From: Desarmillaria ectypa
Taxonomy: Eukaryota > Basidiomycota > Agaricomycetes > Agaricales > Physalacriaceae
Assembly (NCBI GenBank): GCA_030407005.1
Contig: JAUDYN010000007.1
Location: 3,286,001 to 3,350,000 of the forward strand
DNA length: 64,000 bases
Direction: 5' to 3'
Of the stretch, positions 26,335-40,000 are shown in pieces. Made by a program: the position numbers and the translations under genes. Under the pieces are notes generated by a model. That model made no database searches. It saw only the letters and a list, made by a program, of their open reading frames with translations, and was not told the DNA's origin. Position 1 is the stretch's first letter. Every line of letters starts with the position of its first letter.

Positions 26335-28527
26335 TTGCAAGTAGGGTGTCAGGATTGAAGCCGGGAACGGTAGGTCATTTATATTCCGATACATTGAATA
26401 CCGCCTCTGTGGATCATCCAGGAAGATCTTAATTGATTCCGTCGGATTGGATCCCGTACTACACAACTTAGGTCCTCAAAAATGGAGTGCGGTGATACCC
26501 GGGTCGGCGACATGGCCTACCTTAGGTTTGGTACGGTAAAGGCATTGATGCGCACGGGTTATCAGAGCAACTGAGATCGTGTGAGCAGGCGGCCAGCGAC
26601 GGAATATATTAGTGTACCAGCTTTGATAATGGTCAAATGTTGGCAACCCAGGTCGTGATACGTTGCTTCTCTGAATGATGAAGAAGAGAGAACGCAGGTA
26701 AAAAGAAGCAAGATATAAAAGAACCGACGCACCTCTGAATGATTGGACCCATTATCCTATGACTCGTAAGCCAACTGGGGGTTCGTTACTCTCACGCTTA
26801 GAGAACAACTTGAATTCTGATTGATTCTAATGTTGGAGGATGGAAACGCACGCAATGTATGAATCCTGTCCAGTCTCATCTATAAAAACCGTTATTCGTT
26901 ATCATGAGGTCGCAAACTTTGTGGCATGAGGGATATTGACGCCCTTATGTGCCAGTTACGTGTATTACCTCCTTCGATTGGCGATCCCGAATTAACATGA
27001 AGAGCAATCTCAACACGGTATTGTTGTCAGCCTCCAAGGGATAACCTTTTTTCCTTCGTCTGCCAGGCAAAAATCCAACAAACTTGGCAATATATTGGAC
27101 TTATGGTCGTGCTCCGTCATAATCGAGGATGCATACAAATACAATACACATAGGCGGGTATCTGCACGGTGCAGAAGATCGAGGTCTTGAATGGTGAGAC
27201 ATTGTAGCCAGACCTTAGCCACCGAGGCTCTCGTTCCTTGAAAAAGACGGTAACTATACCAAAATGTTGTGAGCTTCTGATACCGAAGACATACTTTGCA
27301 GATTTAGGTCTCCATAGCGACATCATGCCACGTATTCTTGAACAATATCCTGTACATATTGCGGGCTTGCGCTTAACGACTAAGAAGCTCTCAGCTTCAG
27401 GTAGCTCTGCCTAACAGACAGGTTTCACCAGAGAGTGTGCGTTGCTACTGCCATGTTAGCGTGTCCTGGCCAGCATGCGAGCGAGAAATAGCCTACATCC
27501 AAGGTCGAAGTCTCTAGTTTCAGGTCGAATTGCAGGTTATAATCCCGATGTATGCTCACCGAATCCACAACACAGGGGGTGTCTCAGTGATACCGTGTTG
27601 CTGCTGACTTCATTAGCATGTCTTCTTTAGGTCAGTAGAGATACACGCACTCGAAAAGACTTTTGTTGGTAACAACCACGGCCATCCCTCATCCGCTCAG
27701 ATCCTGTCACCGCTTTGAAGCTGTCGAAACAGAGTGCTGCGTCTCGGACAGAGAAACGTCCAGGAAAGACTCATCGGTGGTGTGAGATACGTGACGTCGT
27801 GAAAAGAAAGCAATAACAGCGATGTGTGCTCCCGAAGCCAAAAACCATAGCTTTCGGCTCGGACAATGTTCTGAGCCTTGGTCCTACTTGATTGTGTGTT
27901 GTCGTCGCCTCGGGTGCCTGTCTATATATCAGCGTGTTTATGCGAGTATATTGCGTGGTCTACCCCTTGATTAAGCTTGCTGTAGCACTATTCCGTCTGA
28001 CAACGGTTATGTGTCGACGTCCTTCAGCTATTCGCTTTCGTCACTCTTGCCCATTCGATGTCGACTAGGATGTCGTTGCCGACGAGCAACGTGTGCCGAC
28101 AGCATCGGAGATGGCGGGTGGGTAGTGATTCCCCCCATTCTCCGCACGACTTGTTTTCAGTTCATTCTTGCTATGCCGTTTCTTTACGTCAAAGTCTGTG
28201 CTACTCGAACAATTATAGACCGCGATCGCCTTCCTGGACGGTGAACTAAGGCCTCGACTCTCCCGTGACTAACATTTGAGATAAGTATCTCCGGGGAAGT
28301 AGATGCTCGAGCAGGACATTATTACGAAAGTAAACTAACGAAGAAACCATCAGTTCATTCCCAAAGGTGTTGATTTGAACGATATGCATTCGAAGTTTTC
28401 GAAGTTTCTGGGAACAACAATGACTTGATATGGCTCCTGTAAATGCACATGATAGATTTTACATCAATTGACAACATTAAAACTGGAAGCACGACAAAAT
28501 ATTTCGACAATACGTAGTGGCGATCTT
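26335..28527. other. No gene supported
   Basis: Short open stretches only. A TATA-like tatatatcag near 27,924 precedes a 77-codon Cys/Arg-rich stretch (28,011-28,244 plus), but no start, domain or exon series could be established. Confidence 0.4.
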
Positions 28528-29807
28528 TCACGGACACTCGTTTCCATCTACCTTAATGAACCAGCTTCCAATGATACCATCTCTCCCCTACGGGAAATTC
28601 AGCATAGAATCCCCCTGCGATATGGCATAACAGCATACCTTATTCTCACAGGTATCAGGATGATCGAAGCTCTTCCAGGCAAATTCATAGGGGGTAGAGA
28701 AGCACATCTCAGCCCAGTTGTCCCAGGGTTCTTGGTGGTTAAACATGCGTGCTTCAACGCGCTACAATGATAGTGTCAGTCTGACGTCAAACAACCAATA
28801 CAAGCATGCCGCGTACCCGCTTGTGAGCACCATAGCAGTTCTGTTAGATGGCAATGAGCGTGTGCACGGATTGACAGTCTGACATACGCTCACCTTCTTC
28901 TGATGGTTACCCCACCAAGTCTTACACGTCGGCTCATTGGTTCTGACAGTCCAGTGTCCAATAGTCCTTACAGCTCCATCCTACGTAGGAAGATAACTTA
29001 GCACAGGCAATGAGAGAACGCAAAAGAAAACTTACTACCAGCTCCTGCGTACAAAATTCCGGATGATCATACGTGATGCCATGAATATCGATGCTCGTCT
29101 TCATGCACCAGTTCTGTGCATCCTCCCCCACTGGTACATTCTGCAGTTCCGCATGATACATCCTCTTCTCATATCCCAAGCATCGTTTCTCCGCCGTCAG
29201 ATCCCACCACATCAGCCCCGCACGCTTCCTACGCCCCTCGTCGGCCAGTATCGCATCCTCTTTAGCCCGGACAGCTTCCTCTCTATGGGCCACAGCGATC
29301 GACCTGGCCTGAATCGTTCTCTCTTCCCTCTCCCTTTCCACCTTCCACCTGCGATCCTCTTCCTCATGCGCCATTCGCCTTTTCCTATCTTCCTGCTGAT
29401 GTGCTAGCATCCTTCGCGTATCCTCATCCTTGATTCTCTTCGTTCGTTGCGCTTCCTCATGACGACGGATCCGGTCTTGGACATCAGTACGGTGGGTGTT
29501 GGTGTAGTCCCCAACGAGATGGTAGGCAAGAAATGCCACGACGATGATAAATACCAGGATGATACGCAAACGTTTGGTAGGAGTTGCTTGTGCATGGACC
29601 TTCAGCGGGGTACGCTCATCGATGGGGCCTAGAAATTAGTATGCTGACAAGCGCCGGGATAAAAAAAATGAACGTATTCAGTACCTGCTTCTTCATTTGG
29701 AACGGTACGGTAGCTTGGCGGAGGAGGAGACCATGGCCCGTGATAGGACAATGTCAAAAGGTGTAGAAACGATATCGTGGCAGGGCACACCTGGAAGAAT
29801 TATACAT
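28528..29807 (-). CDS. D-type protein: membrane-anchored, coiled-coil, Trp/Cys-rich; unknown function
   Basis: Read on the minus strand: a first exon MYNSS (29,807-29,791), a short Pro/Tyr-containing exon, then a long exon with one hydrophobic segment (LVFIIVVAFLAYHLVG), a charged coiled coil of about 90 residues (repeated E/R/K, for example HEEEDRRWKVEREREER), and the motif WWDLTAEKRCLGYEKRMY. Downstream exons encode GHWTVRTNEPTCKTWWGNH, RVEARMFNHQEPWDNWAEMC and a tail ending NECP before TGA (28,528-28,530). Spacing of Trp, Cys and Tyr repeats itself, suggesting two related halves. The first intron has lost the usual AG at the homologous place (ACGG instead of ACAG), but the next AG (29,714 region) keeps the frame. 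A small exon near 28,750-28,800 is uncertain. I recall similar unnamed proteins in mushroom genomes but could not check. Confidence 0.7.
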
Positions 29808-31075
29808 AGCTCTCGAGTGAAGATGATGGTGAAAAGGAAGGAAGGCGTCGGAGTTGAATCTGAACATCTTTATATCCTACACCTGCGGCGCTTGATTGGC
29901 TTGTTATGGAAGTCAGGCGCCTACACCATCCGAAACATAGCGTTCCTCGCTACTCCTTGTCGGTCGAAAAAACGATACTGCCACGTCGAAGTTGCCACCT
30001 TCCTTTTTTGTTAGACATTCCTCAAAGGATGATCAGAACCATCGTTGAACGTTGTCGCGATTTCCAAACGCATCGAACCAACAGGGAAGGGTGTTTTGTG
30101 TCTGCGGTTAAAATGCTGCATCACCTGCATTGGGCCGACGTCGATGACGAGTGTGCCGACCTTCTTGACGTATTCATGACGCGTTCTGACCATCATGTGC
30201 AGATCCAGCGCCCTCGTGCACGGGCCTCCCGAGTATAAAAGCACGCACTTCCCATTCTGTTCCCTCATCGCTCCTTTGCTTCCTTCACCCACCATCATCA
30301 TAGCTCGTCCACCGCCAGCGTACCTACGGCGGTCCATGATGCCGTGTCCGGAAACGGTTGCATGTCAAGCTGGAGGACGTCCATAACGTCGAGGTACACA
30401 ACAGCTCTTCACTGTCGCTCACCCCACTCTCACGGTGTTCCCGAGGAATAAGACGTCGATGTATGCGCGTCGTGTAGCAATTTGACAGCAACTGGAATAC
30501 CAAAGGAGAACGTTCAGGGGAATACGAATTCTAGCCTGGGCGGTGACTGTTTCTGGTCACCCAAACAATTATCCACAATCTCCGAGTCCAAAATTCATAA
30601 CTTCCGTCCCACCAATGCCGTCCCACCGTCGAGGACTCGACATTGCCAAATCCTTCCACTCTATGCTGCACGCAGGAGCTCATCATAGCTCGAGTACTGC
30701 TCCCTCGTCTTCTCGAACTCGCAATGTGGGTTTCAGAGCTGGACGTTGGCCGACTCAATGGCCGAGCATAATATCTGAGATTCCTCGATGGATCATACCA
30801 GCATAATACTGTGTTGACAGTCGGCAATGAGCTCTCCGGTCCTATTGACAATGACTCACGCCAGAAAAGTCAGGCGTTCACGTCACCAATGAGTCTTCGG
30901 GAGTACAAACGAGATGCTATTGATGGACAGTAGGGTTTCAGTCGCCACCCATGCTATCGTTCACGTTCTAGTGCTTTATCAGTGCGTTCAGCCTCATTCA
31001 CAGTGATTCGCCGAACCTTATCCACAGCTCCTGGCATCTCTATCAGACTCGACACCCAGTATGCCATCGTGGAAC
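29463..31075. repeat. Duplicated block, left copy (inverted relative to 46,395-47,937)
   Basis: Contains the first exons of the D-type gene, the divergent promoter and about 800 bp beyond. The match with the right copy is clear in many stretches, for example ggaggacgtccat, tacacgacgcgcat and ggactcggagattgtg, with small insertions and deletions between. No frame is conserved through the part beyond 30,260, so no gene is called there. Confidence 0.75.
29869..30240. promoter_or_regulatory. Divergent promoter with two TATA boxes
   Basis: A minus-strand TATAAA at 29,869-29,874 lies about 60 bp before the D-type start codon. A plus-strand TATAAAA at 30,234-30,240 points away from it. The plus-oriented box is conserved in the inverted copy at 47,103-47,109; the D-side box there has decayed to TGTAAA. 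The product of the plus-oriented transcript was not recognised. Confidence 0.55.
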
Positions 31076-34000
31076 ATAAAAGTGTCTCCGACGCTTTCAT
31101 GTACGTCATTCTGGTGCTTCTTTAGCACCGCTAGCCTCGCGATTGCGGCTGATCGTATTTGTATGGACCCTTCTCGCTCCCATTTCACCTAATTTGACGA
31201 TAATCAGTGCAGGGCTGGCACATGTCTTCGAATCCTGCATTGTCATCCATGCTCCAGAGTCTGACTTCATTTCGGTTAGCCTTTATGTCGTCACTGTTGC
31301 TCGCAGAGCCGGCTTCCAAACTAGCCGGTGCACTGGCTTCGATGAAAAGACGGCAGCAGCCTCATGGCCTGGGAGCGGGAGAGGGAACAATCTACCGGCT
31401 GACAAGGCTGTGATTGATTTTGCTAATTTCGGCAAATCCCGGAGTTCATATGCTACTTACATGTTTATTGCCAGGGCTTACACCTTCATTGCTACAGTTC
31501 ATGCAACTACTAGAGATGCTAAATGGGCCTTAAAGGGCCGGAGTTCCTTACCGACGCCCTTGAAGCATATTAGTCATGACCGTTGACCGCTTATTTACGT
31601 GTGCTTTAGTCATATTATTCCCTCCCGAGATGCATCATAATTCGACTTCATAACATAGAACAAATTATTCACGTTTACCTCACCGTCATATCGACTTATA
31701 GTCAATCAACATGTTCTAAATTTATTCTCATCCCGAGCAACCTTTACCCAACAGCCAGGTGTGAGCGTGACCATAGTTGCTTTTCTAAGAGCCTCCGTTG
31801 ACTGGAAACAGTTTATGATGATGACATATCTAGGAGGGGCTGTCTCCCAGCCCCTCCAAGAGCACCACTTCGGTACACTATAACCCTCTATGTCCCCTTG
31901 CACAATGACAACAGGAGAGCCAAAATCTCGCGTGATCTTATTTTAAGTCCTCCGCGTTTGGTTGCGCTTTGGAGTGTATCCATCGGTGGTCCACATCGTC
32001 CATTCCGACAGTGGGAATCCCTACCAAAAGCTGCGCGTCAGTCAGCTCACAATGGTGTCTGATGGTCTCCGCTGTCTTTGCCCTACATTTCCGGTGTTAC
32101 AGGTCATTTGAACGCTTCCTAATCAACGACGGGGATACATCTCGTTAGAAAGCATGGGTCGCCTTCGGTTATGAAGTTTGCGAAGCAAAACTTTAGAAGT
32201 CTTCCTGGAGGAACTTGTGACCTTCTCGAGACTACTTACCAAGAGCGGCTGTTTCCGTCAAAGGTCAAGCGCATGAGCACCCTTCTCGCCAATTGATGCA
32301 ACTTGGCCCTAGCAATGGAAGAACCATTAGTATAATGAAACAAGGCACCGAAACACGTCGCGCCATGTTTTCATTCAGTGCTCTCTAGCACGTTCTATGT
32401 CATTATATTCCACAGCATTAAATGATTGGGCACCGATAATCACAACGAACGAATGATTTCTCGTCGTTTCATCTCGGACTGTTTTTCGTGCTCTTCGCCG
32501 GAGTGTATCAGATCTTCCAGGTCCAATCTCCGATATCTCCAGCGCATCAATCGGCGGTAAGGGTGCCGCTGTGCCGGGAGGGTTTGGGACAGGGTCATCA
32601 TCCTACCAGCTCGCTAAGTACCGCTGACAATGACGTCGTCATTGTATTCCGGTTGTATTTCAACCGGTCGAACGCCAAGGCTACGGATAAATGATGAAGC
32701 ATCTAAGGACCCACTCCGCAGTATCACGGTGTCAGGCGGATTCCCCGCAGTCTTGCTGGGTGGTCTGTGTCAGGCCTGAATCATGGGTAAGCACTTAATT
32801 AGGCATCACAGCTTAATTTACTGAGCACAGACTCGGATATTCTAGTCCGAGATTCAATTCTCCTGTATTCTTCACAAGTCGGGACTCGGAGTTACGGAAT
32901 GTCCCGCCCCGAACCTTGAACGGCCGGCAAGTGTTGCGTTTGGTTCTTCCATTCTAACGCACTCGAAGGTACCCGCGTTACTACTTTCTAGATTTAGTAA
33001 AAGCGAAGGCCTATGGGGAGTGCAGATGAGAGAACGGCGGTGCGTTCATTTAACAGGGAGAATTGTTTGTACTTGTCTCACGAATCCGGTTCACACAATA
33101 ACCCTTCACACTGCTTCCTCTATAAGATACACCTCGAGAATGGCACTATTAACGTGTAGGTGTCTCACATTTAATGTCGAGTGACAGCGAGGACTTATGG
33201 CTATCCATAAACTCATGTAATTGGTTGGGAAATGGCAAACGAATACGGCCATTGCCGTCGGTCCACCCTTGCATTTTCCCATCGACAAGTAGGTTCATTA
33301 CCCGGCTATTTCATGCTCAGGTTACAATGTACAACCAGAGTTTCGTCTCATATCCCTGATCCCCTTTTTGATGATGTGGCAGACGGTAAAGTGGCAGAAG
33401 ACGTAATGTTCAATGCTTCACTCAAGTTTTGTACTTAGGCCTCCGATCCAAATTCGAAACATATCTGCAGAAATGTTTCCAAAGGTCCCTGAAATCGGAG
33501 CTGTCCTTGAATTTCTATCAAATCTGCGTCCCTGGACGAGTTTATGCATTACGAGGTTACAAGTCACGGTGCCGGCGACCTCCTACGACCAAACATCAGG
33601 CCGACATCAATGTCGTAGCCTTAGCAGAGTTTATCTGTGTTCATAAATGGATACAAGTAAGCAGTAAGTTTCGACTCAAAGGACATTTTTGGCATTTCAC
33701 TTCTCAGAAATGCGGTTTAATAGTCCGCTTCTTCAATTCCCAGAGCCCCATTGTCAGCTGGAAACCAGACACTGACCGCACGCGCAGCGTCGCCTATGGT
33801 ACACCGATTTTCTCCGTTGGTACCAGAACAAATGAATGTTCAACGCTATAAAATAGTATATTGTTTCCATCTGCTCAATGGGTATATCCGAGATTTACCT
33901 TAGCAGTTCGTATTTGAGTGCGGCGAGCCAAACGCATGTCTATCCCTCACATTAAGGATGTCAGTCTACACCACACCCAGGTGCGTATTGACTGTATTCT

Positions 34001-34859
34001 CGTCTACTACTGCCTTCTGAGTTAGTGATCACCATTGTACAGCCCTGATATTCGCATGGATCAATTTCGTCTGATACAGTACTGACGTTCTGTTATTCAT
34101 CTATTATGACATTTCTCCTAGTCCCCGGCGCTGTTACCGCTACGGTCCGATGTTTGCTTTGGTGATCGACACTGAAACCACGGCGGTGGCTTGTGCAGAG
34201 AAGTATCTTGTCGGTGTGTTGTGTGTAATACCCGAGTTCATCATATTGACTTGTTTCCAGACGCTTGTTGTCCATAAAGGCGTGGCATCCTCCGCAGGAT
34301 ACAGCTATTCCTGAATAACAAGTTGAATTTAGACAGAAAGCTATTAACTGTCGCTTCAGTTATCATATTACCTTCATTTCAGCTTTGTTGGAGCAGACTT
34401 CTTAATTTATCGGTTTCGAACAGTGTAAGTCTATGAAATTTTAGTATGTACCGATGTTCAAGTTCATTCTTTTTCATAGAACGAATGGGTGATCATAACG
34501 GTTAATCTCTGCATACTAATTTTCACGCATGTGCGCATTTTACTCTGCGAATCTCTGGTTTTTCTTATGACTTTTTCAGGTGATAGTGGCATTTTATTAG
34601 TACCATATACACCTTTGCTCACTCAGATGCTAACCCCGTTGGCCCGAGCACTCTGGGGTGGATAAGGACAGAGTAAAAATACTCGTTTCAACGTTTTCCC
34701 CATACTCAATATCCTCACGTTCAGAGTTTCGTAAATCCTCAGTGTTACGGTGGACATCACCATCTTGGGTGCACTTGTCTGTTCTCTGGGCAAGCTCAAA
34801 ATAGGTTCTCCAGTGACTAAAAGGTCAGCAATGTGAACATAGTCCTGATAGTAGCAGTA
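31076..34859. other. No gene supported
   Basis: Open stretches up to about 147 codons (31,143-31,586 and 33,429-33,851 plus) lack recognisable motifs. A short perfect hairpin (ggaggggctg/cagcccctcc) occurs near 31,832-31,855. Confidence 0.45.
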
Positions 34860-35640
34860 ACACAGCATATCAATCAGTCTTATAAGATAATTGTTGTAAC
34901 TTTTGCAGTGGGAGGCTTGCTGAGTAGATAAGACTGAATTTTAGCTACTTAAATACTACAGAATGTATCTAGAATGTTCTACCAAATAACTAATTATATC
35001 CTAGTATTCCTACATACCTCAAATCAGAAGTAGAAAAACATCTAGATCCATTCAAGCTTAGTTGAGATTACCCCTGGTGAACAAAACTAAGTCAGACAAG
35101 TCAAACATCATTGTGGACTTTGTCTCGAAAGCTCAGTATGAATGAATCATGAAAGAACCCTGTGCCCAGATCCAAAATATGTGATCAAGATCAATATGAT
35201 CAGGAATGGAATAACATCTCGGAGCTGTGGTTGATCATGATCAGAGGTTACACCCTTGGTAGGCTGCACATCATGTGATCCTTAGTACAACAGCGTCAAG
35301 GGTACGGAAGGAAGGGACTCCAGTAGGGCTTCCGACTGCGCATCAAAAATAGAAATGGGCAGAATATCCAACTCCATTGAATGGAAACATGGAATGGCAC
35401 AACCACTGCTCCAGAATTACTCAGCTTGTCTTGAGATCCCTATGATCTAGAGGTTCCATGAGTGTTTCTATCATACTCCACCTCCAACTTAAATATTGGT
35501 GATTGTGTGTGTGTGATTTGTGCCTCCAGATTGATGATCCAGATGCTTGATTACATTTGTGCTTGCCCATTACCAAGAACATCACCAGCACAAGCTTGAA
35601 GTTGAAAATCCCATCAACAAGCATCCGTGAAAACAATGGC
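34860..35640. other. CpG-poor relic, probably a decayed transposable element
   Basis: This stretch is poor in CpG and AT-rich like the nest at 1-16,203, unlike its surroundings. It contains tgttgtaacttttgc near 34,893, which could be an LTR start, but no partner end, target duplication or coding remnant was found. Confidence 0.4.
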
Positions 35641-35977
35641 TTGGGGATTCATCTCTTCGATGACAACCTTAACGGTGTTTATTCCCTCCTATATTACTAT
35701 GTCGGGTATCCCCCCACTTCTCTATCCCTTCTAATTAATACGGAATGCTGGATAGCTTCGACGGCAGTTTTCTTGTGTTCAGGTCTGGTGGACAGTCTCA
35801 CGGTCTCGATTTATATGGCGCTCTGTAACCTGAAGAGCGAGTCGCCTCCTAATTTCATCCTAAATTTTCCGCCTAGTACTATCGAGTAGACAACTTGTCA
35901 TAGCACTTTTTTTTTGAGATTATATATATAAATTACTCATTTACGCATTGATCTTCGGCAAAAAAAGTCAGGTGATT

Positions 35978-37060
35978 TCAGAATTTCAACGAGACACGAA
36001 CCACGGAAAATATCTCCTTAGCCGTTGCTGAGGACACTCTCCATTCCAAGTTTCCTCTTTCCCTATGGAGAAACGAGGCAGCCCGGGTTGCTGAACGACA
36101 AGCGAGGCCGGCACAGAGCCATAAGCGGCACCTGCAATGAAATTAGCCACCACCGTCCGGCATTTCAGAACATCGTACCAATAAAGACGACATCCCTGCA
36201 ATAGCCATGCCCTCACAGAGACCCCCAAGGAAGCTATTTACAGCACCCGTCGTCTCATAAACGTTCTCTTTAGCTTCTTCTGCCGTCCAGTACAATAGGA
36301 GCCAACGTGAGGTGCACGCCCCTCATATAGGATTTTTGTTCATTATAAAGCACCTGCGAGCACTCGCACGGTCGACAATAATCCGTGAGCCAAATTCTGC
36401 ATATATGTATACACGGGATTTGACGTCGGTTCATTCGCGGCCGACGAATGACTCCCTTTAAGGAATAACTCAAGCCCCTCGTGGTTGGGCGAGAACACGT
36501 CAATTAAGGGAAGTATGGATTTTAGAACCACGAGATTCGCAGGGTTACAGTGGATGGGGAGGGGCTCATAGACAATCTTTGGGCGCGGTTCCGAAAGTAT
36601 CGCCAAGGAAGTACCGAGGTCTTCAGATGAGCAGCGGAAGCAGTGTAATTGTCCAGTTGGCTGGGCATCGAGAGGGACAATTGTCAAAGGTGAACGTGGG
36701 TTGAGGTAGTGGAAACTAGCGTGCGCGTCAATTTTTGTGGAATGGAAGTAGATCACGTAAAGCACCTTCTAGTACATTCTGCTGCTTCATACACAATCTC
36801 CGCTTCGAGCATCGATTTCTTCGAATCCTCATCCCACATCCACACTTTTTTCGCCAAACCGGTCCAGTTCTTCAATGAATGGCTTAGATACGCTCGACCT
36901 GGAGCAGCCGGTGGGTAGCCTGATCCTTTCTGGTGGTAGCCACACGGTTGCACCAACAGCTGCATATAGTTCACTGCCACCGAGATGACTTTTGGCGCCG
37001 TCAGGTGCTGGATATTATCGTGAGAATCATACTGAGGGTGGCGAGAGTGAGAGCCATGCA
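35978..37060 (-). pseudogene. MAK32-like pfkB-family carbohydrate kinase, broken
   Basis: Minus-strand pieces follow the MAK32-type ribokinase-like fold in order: LATLSMILTI (about 37,050), GGSELYAAVGATVWLPP (about 36,975-36,925), WMWDED, then after a probable 50-bp intron FHYLNPRSPLT, KIVYEPLPIHCNP, VLPLIDVFSPN-like ILPLIDVFSPNHEG, TTGAVNSFLGGL and finally AAYGSVPASLVVQQPGLPRF with WNGECPQQRLRR. The first two pieces are in a different frame from WMWDED, a one-base shift separates TTGAVNSFLGG from GAAYGSV, about 60 residues between FSPN and TTGA are missing, and the GAG motif near the active site reads GAV. MAK32 itself is needed for killer-toxin dsRNA stability in yeast; the role in mushrooms is unknown. 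Confidence 0.65.
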
Positions 37061-40000
37061 GCGTCGTACGTCCGTCGTTATCGTATGTTTGGCAAGGCCG
37101 AGGTTCGCTATTTGTATCACCCTTCCCCTATAATCCGGGCTGCCTCCTTCACTAATCATGTCGGGGAATTTTTTTTTGCGTATGATATCTATAGTACATT
37201 ACGGCCCATGTCGAGAGCACGACGCGAACGTCATGTCTTCGACGTGGATGTAACTGAGATCAAACTATAAAATTTTCCATCCTTGATGGCAGCGCCTGTT
37301 TGCGTGAATAGACATTGTGCTCTGTCGTAACTCTTGTTCCAGATTGCTCGAGAGACGCGCACTTTCGTTGATCAATCGTGCTCGATGCTTTGCGGAGGCT
37401 GGAACCCATATATGTACACATCAGATGAACGCCCACCATCGGTTGCTTCTGGAAGATAGTTCAACTTGCAACCTAAAAAGTGGGACCTCGTCGACATCAT
37501 TGAATAAATTGGCAATGTCCGTCCATCAAGGACCAGGGTCATATACTTGTTCGATCCGTACCTTGCGGATTGGTCTGATTGGTCCCGGGCCGGCCATCGA
37601 TTGGATGGTTCCCCTTCCTAATTTCGTCTAAGGGATATATCAGGACAAGACTATTGAGGGACTTCATATCATCAAAGAGGAAAGTGGCCACGGTAAGTAG
37701 ACGTGCCAGCACGCGCTGAGCACGCAATTCACGGACTCGGGATCACGACAAAGAGCTGTTCTTGTGCGTTAGATCCGGGAATACTGAAGCTGAACGTATT
37801 ATTTCAGAAATGCAGATGGGCCATATGTCTATCAAACTAGCGAAATGTAACAATTGAAATACCAAAATTGGCGCATCAGGCTACGAAGAAAGCACGAGCT
37901 TCGCGAATAATTTTGGGATCACAGGAAAGGGACTCTTTGACAAATATTTCTGATAACAGGAAATTGGAGTATATAATCACAAGACACCTATGAATTCATA
38001 TCGTGCGATTAAAATATAATGTCTGAGATTAGGGGACATTGATAAGTTATAACAACATTTACTGGAGGCGGAATAAAATGTCTATGGAACACGTTAGTGT
38101 GTACTTGACAGGTATTAACCCACTGCATTGATACTACTACAGTCCGTCCTGGGTTCAGGGGAAGGGGAATCGCTCGGGGCGGGACAGGACGGTTAAGATC
38201 ACGTGGTATATTTAGGGCCGGTCATTTCCGGCTTTTGATGCCCTGGCCTGACAGTGATTGTCGCGCTGCTTGCCGCCAACTCAAATTCCTTTCCGGAAGC
38301 CACCCTAATACAAAAAATACTAGCGTCTGTTTTCCGGTAATCATATAGCCGGCAACTAAAGGCGGCTCATCCTGCAGCCTGCTTACTGTATCTCAAAAAT
38401 GTCTTCGGCGCCCGGAAGTCCGTTTCCTGTGATATATGAAGAGATGATGAGCAAACCTCTGAAGTGATGTGAGTGGGCATGACTGCTACGGGATACCTTT
38501 TCACTTCCTCCACATGCTGTATGAGCCGTCGCCGATGATATTAGGCTCCGTTCCTTCCGTTTTTCTAGGCCAAAGGTCAAGGGGACACTAGGAATTCTGG
38601 AAAGGAACTCTCAGGAAACAAACGGAAGACGCAACTGTCCGGTTCCTTCGGCATTCCACTCATTCCTATTGGCGGCTTTTAAATAAACCGCCCTGACTGT
38701 GCATCTGGTGGGCCAAAACAGTATGATCTGCGTAGCTTAGGAGGTTAAAAACATCGCTTTTTACTTTTCACCCTTCTCTGGAACAGTGGTCCGATGTCCA
38801 GGTACAGTACTAATTACCATAAACCTGGACCCATAACTACCCCTCAGGCACCCAGCGAGCATCGGTGCAATCCTGTTCCGCCCTTCAAAGCCGGCATTCG
38901 GGCGGTCGTGTAGTACTTAGTGATGATCTCAACAGTTCGAGGTCATTCGTACTTGGTCCTCCGGTCGTTTTTTGCGCCGGTATAATTAAGCAAGTGTCAA
39001 TTAGTGTCAGGTTTGCTCACTGTGGGGGGGCATTATAGGGTATTGTTCAGGGAGTCTTATTCCGCTGTCTACAAAGGATTGTCAACATCTTTTGGAAGTT
39101 GTGGATGAATATCGATGGTGTAATGTGCCAAATTAGGCAAAGCGATCGATCGGCTGCAGACAAGAGGGATTTTGTAAGAGCGCCTCGACACGTGTAAACT
39201 CTACCTAATACAACAGACTTTCTTCATTTTCGAGTTAAACGGAATCTACTTTATACTTCCATAACAGTTCACGAACCAAATTTCCTGTACGGAAACTCCC
39301 TCATTGAAAAGAAAATCAAAATCGATTCTCACTCGCGGCTACGAAGGCCGCGGCACCGACGAAAGTGCGGATAGATGTCTAGATATATCATGAACGCGTA
39401 CTCACGCAGGCTTGAACTATACATGGGGAAAACGTCATACCCGGAAGAACCGGGGAACTTTACTCGGTAGTTAAAATGTACCGATGGTCAACCATATCCG
39501 TGAAACCAGCTTTTAATTATATCCCACTCTGTTCACCTTTACCACGCGCCATGTGCTTCGAACAGCGCCGAAAAGTGGAACGCGGGCCAAGTGCCCTCCA
39601 GAACCTTAGCGGTGGGAAGGAAATCTGACAAAAGATGGAAACGTGAGGATAATCTACCAGTGAAGAAAGGAATTACAGTACGCCACTGCCACGACCGAAC
39701 AGGATATGATTCTCCCAAGGGATTCCTGCCTTTGTGACACTAACTATTATGTCACTCTGATCTGGCGACCCAATGAGGGAGGCCATGTCATTTAAAGGAC
39801 GTTTTTGCTGCGAGCCGTGGGCAATGCATCGCATCCTGACAAGTCGATGCGCCGATGCCCGCGACAAGAATGAAATCTCATTCGCCCTCCTTCAGAGCGA
39901 TCGTATTGCTCGCGAAGTAATGGACTCGAGAGCCACTGCTCGTATTCTCCCGTAATTGTTCCGGTAACGAGATCTGTAAAGACCCGGGGCCAAGTTAATG

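Noticed and set aside
30260..31100. Possible protein-coding gene divergent from the D-type gene
   Set aside because: The duplicated copy at 46.4-47.0 kb has indels that do not preserve any frame; only a promoter is supported.
31832..31855. Perfect 10-bp hairpin, candidate terminator or RNA structure
   Set aside because: No gene ends nearby and no further structure or T-tract supports a function.
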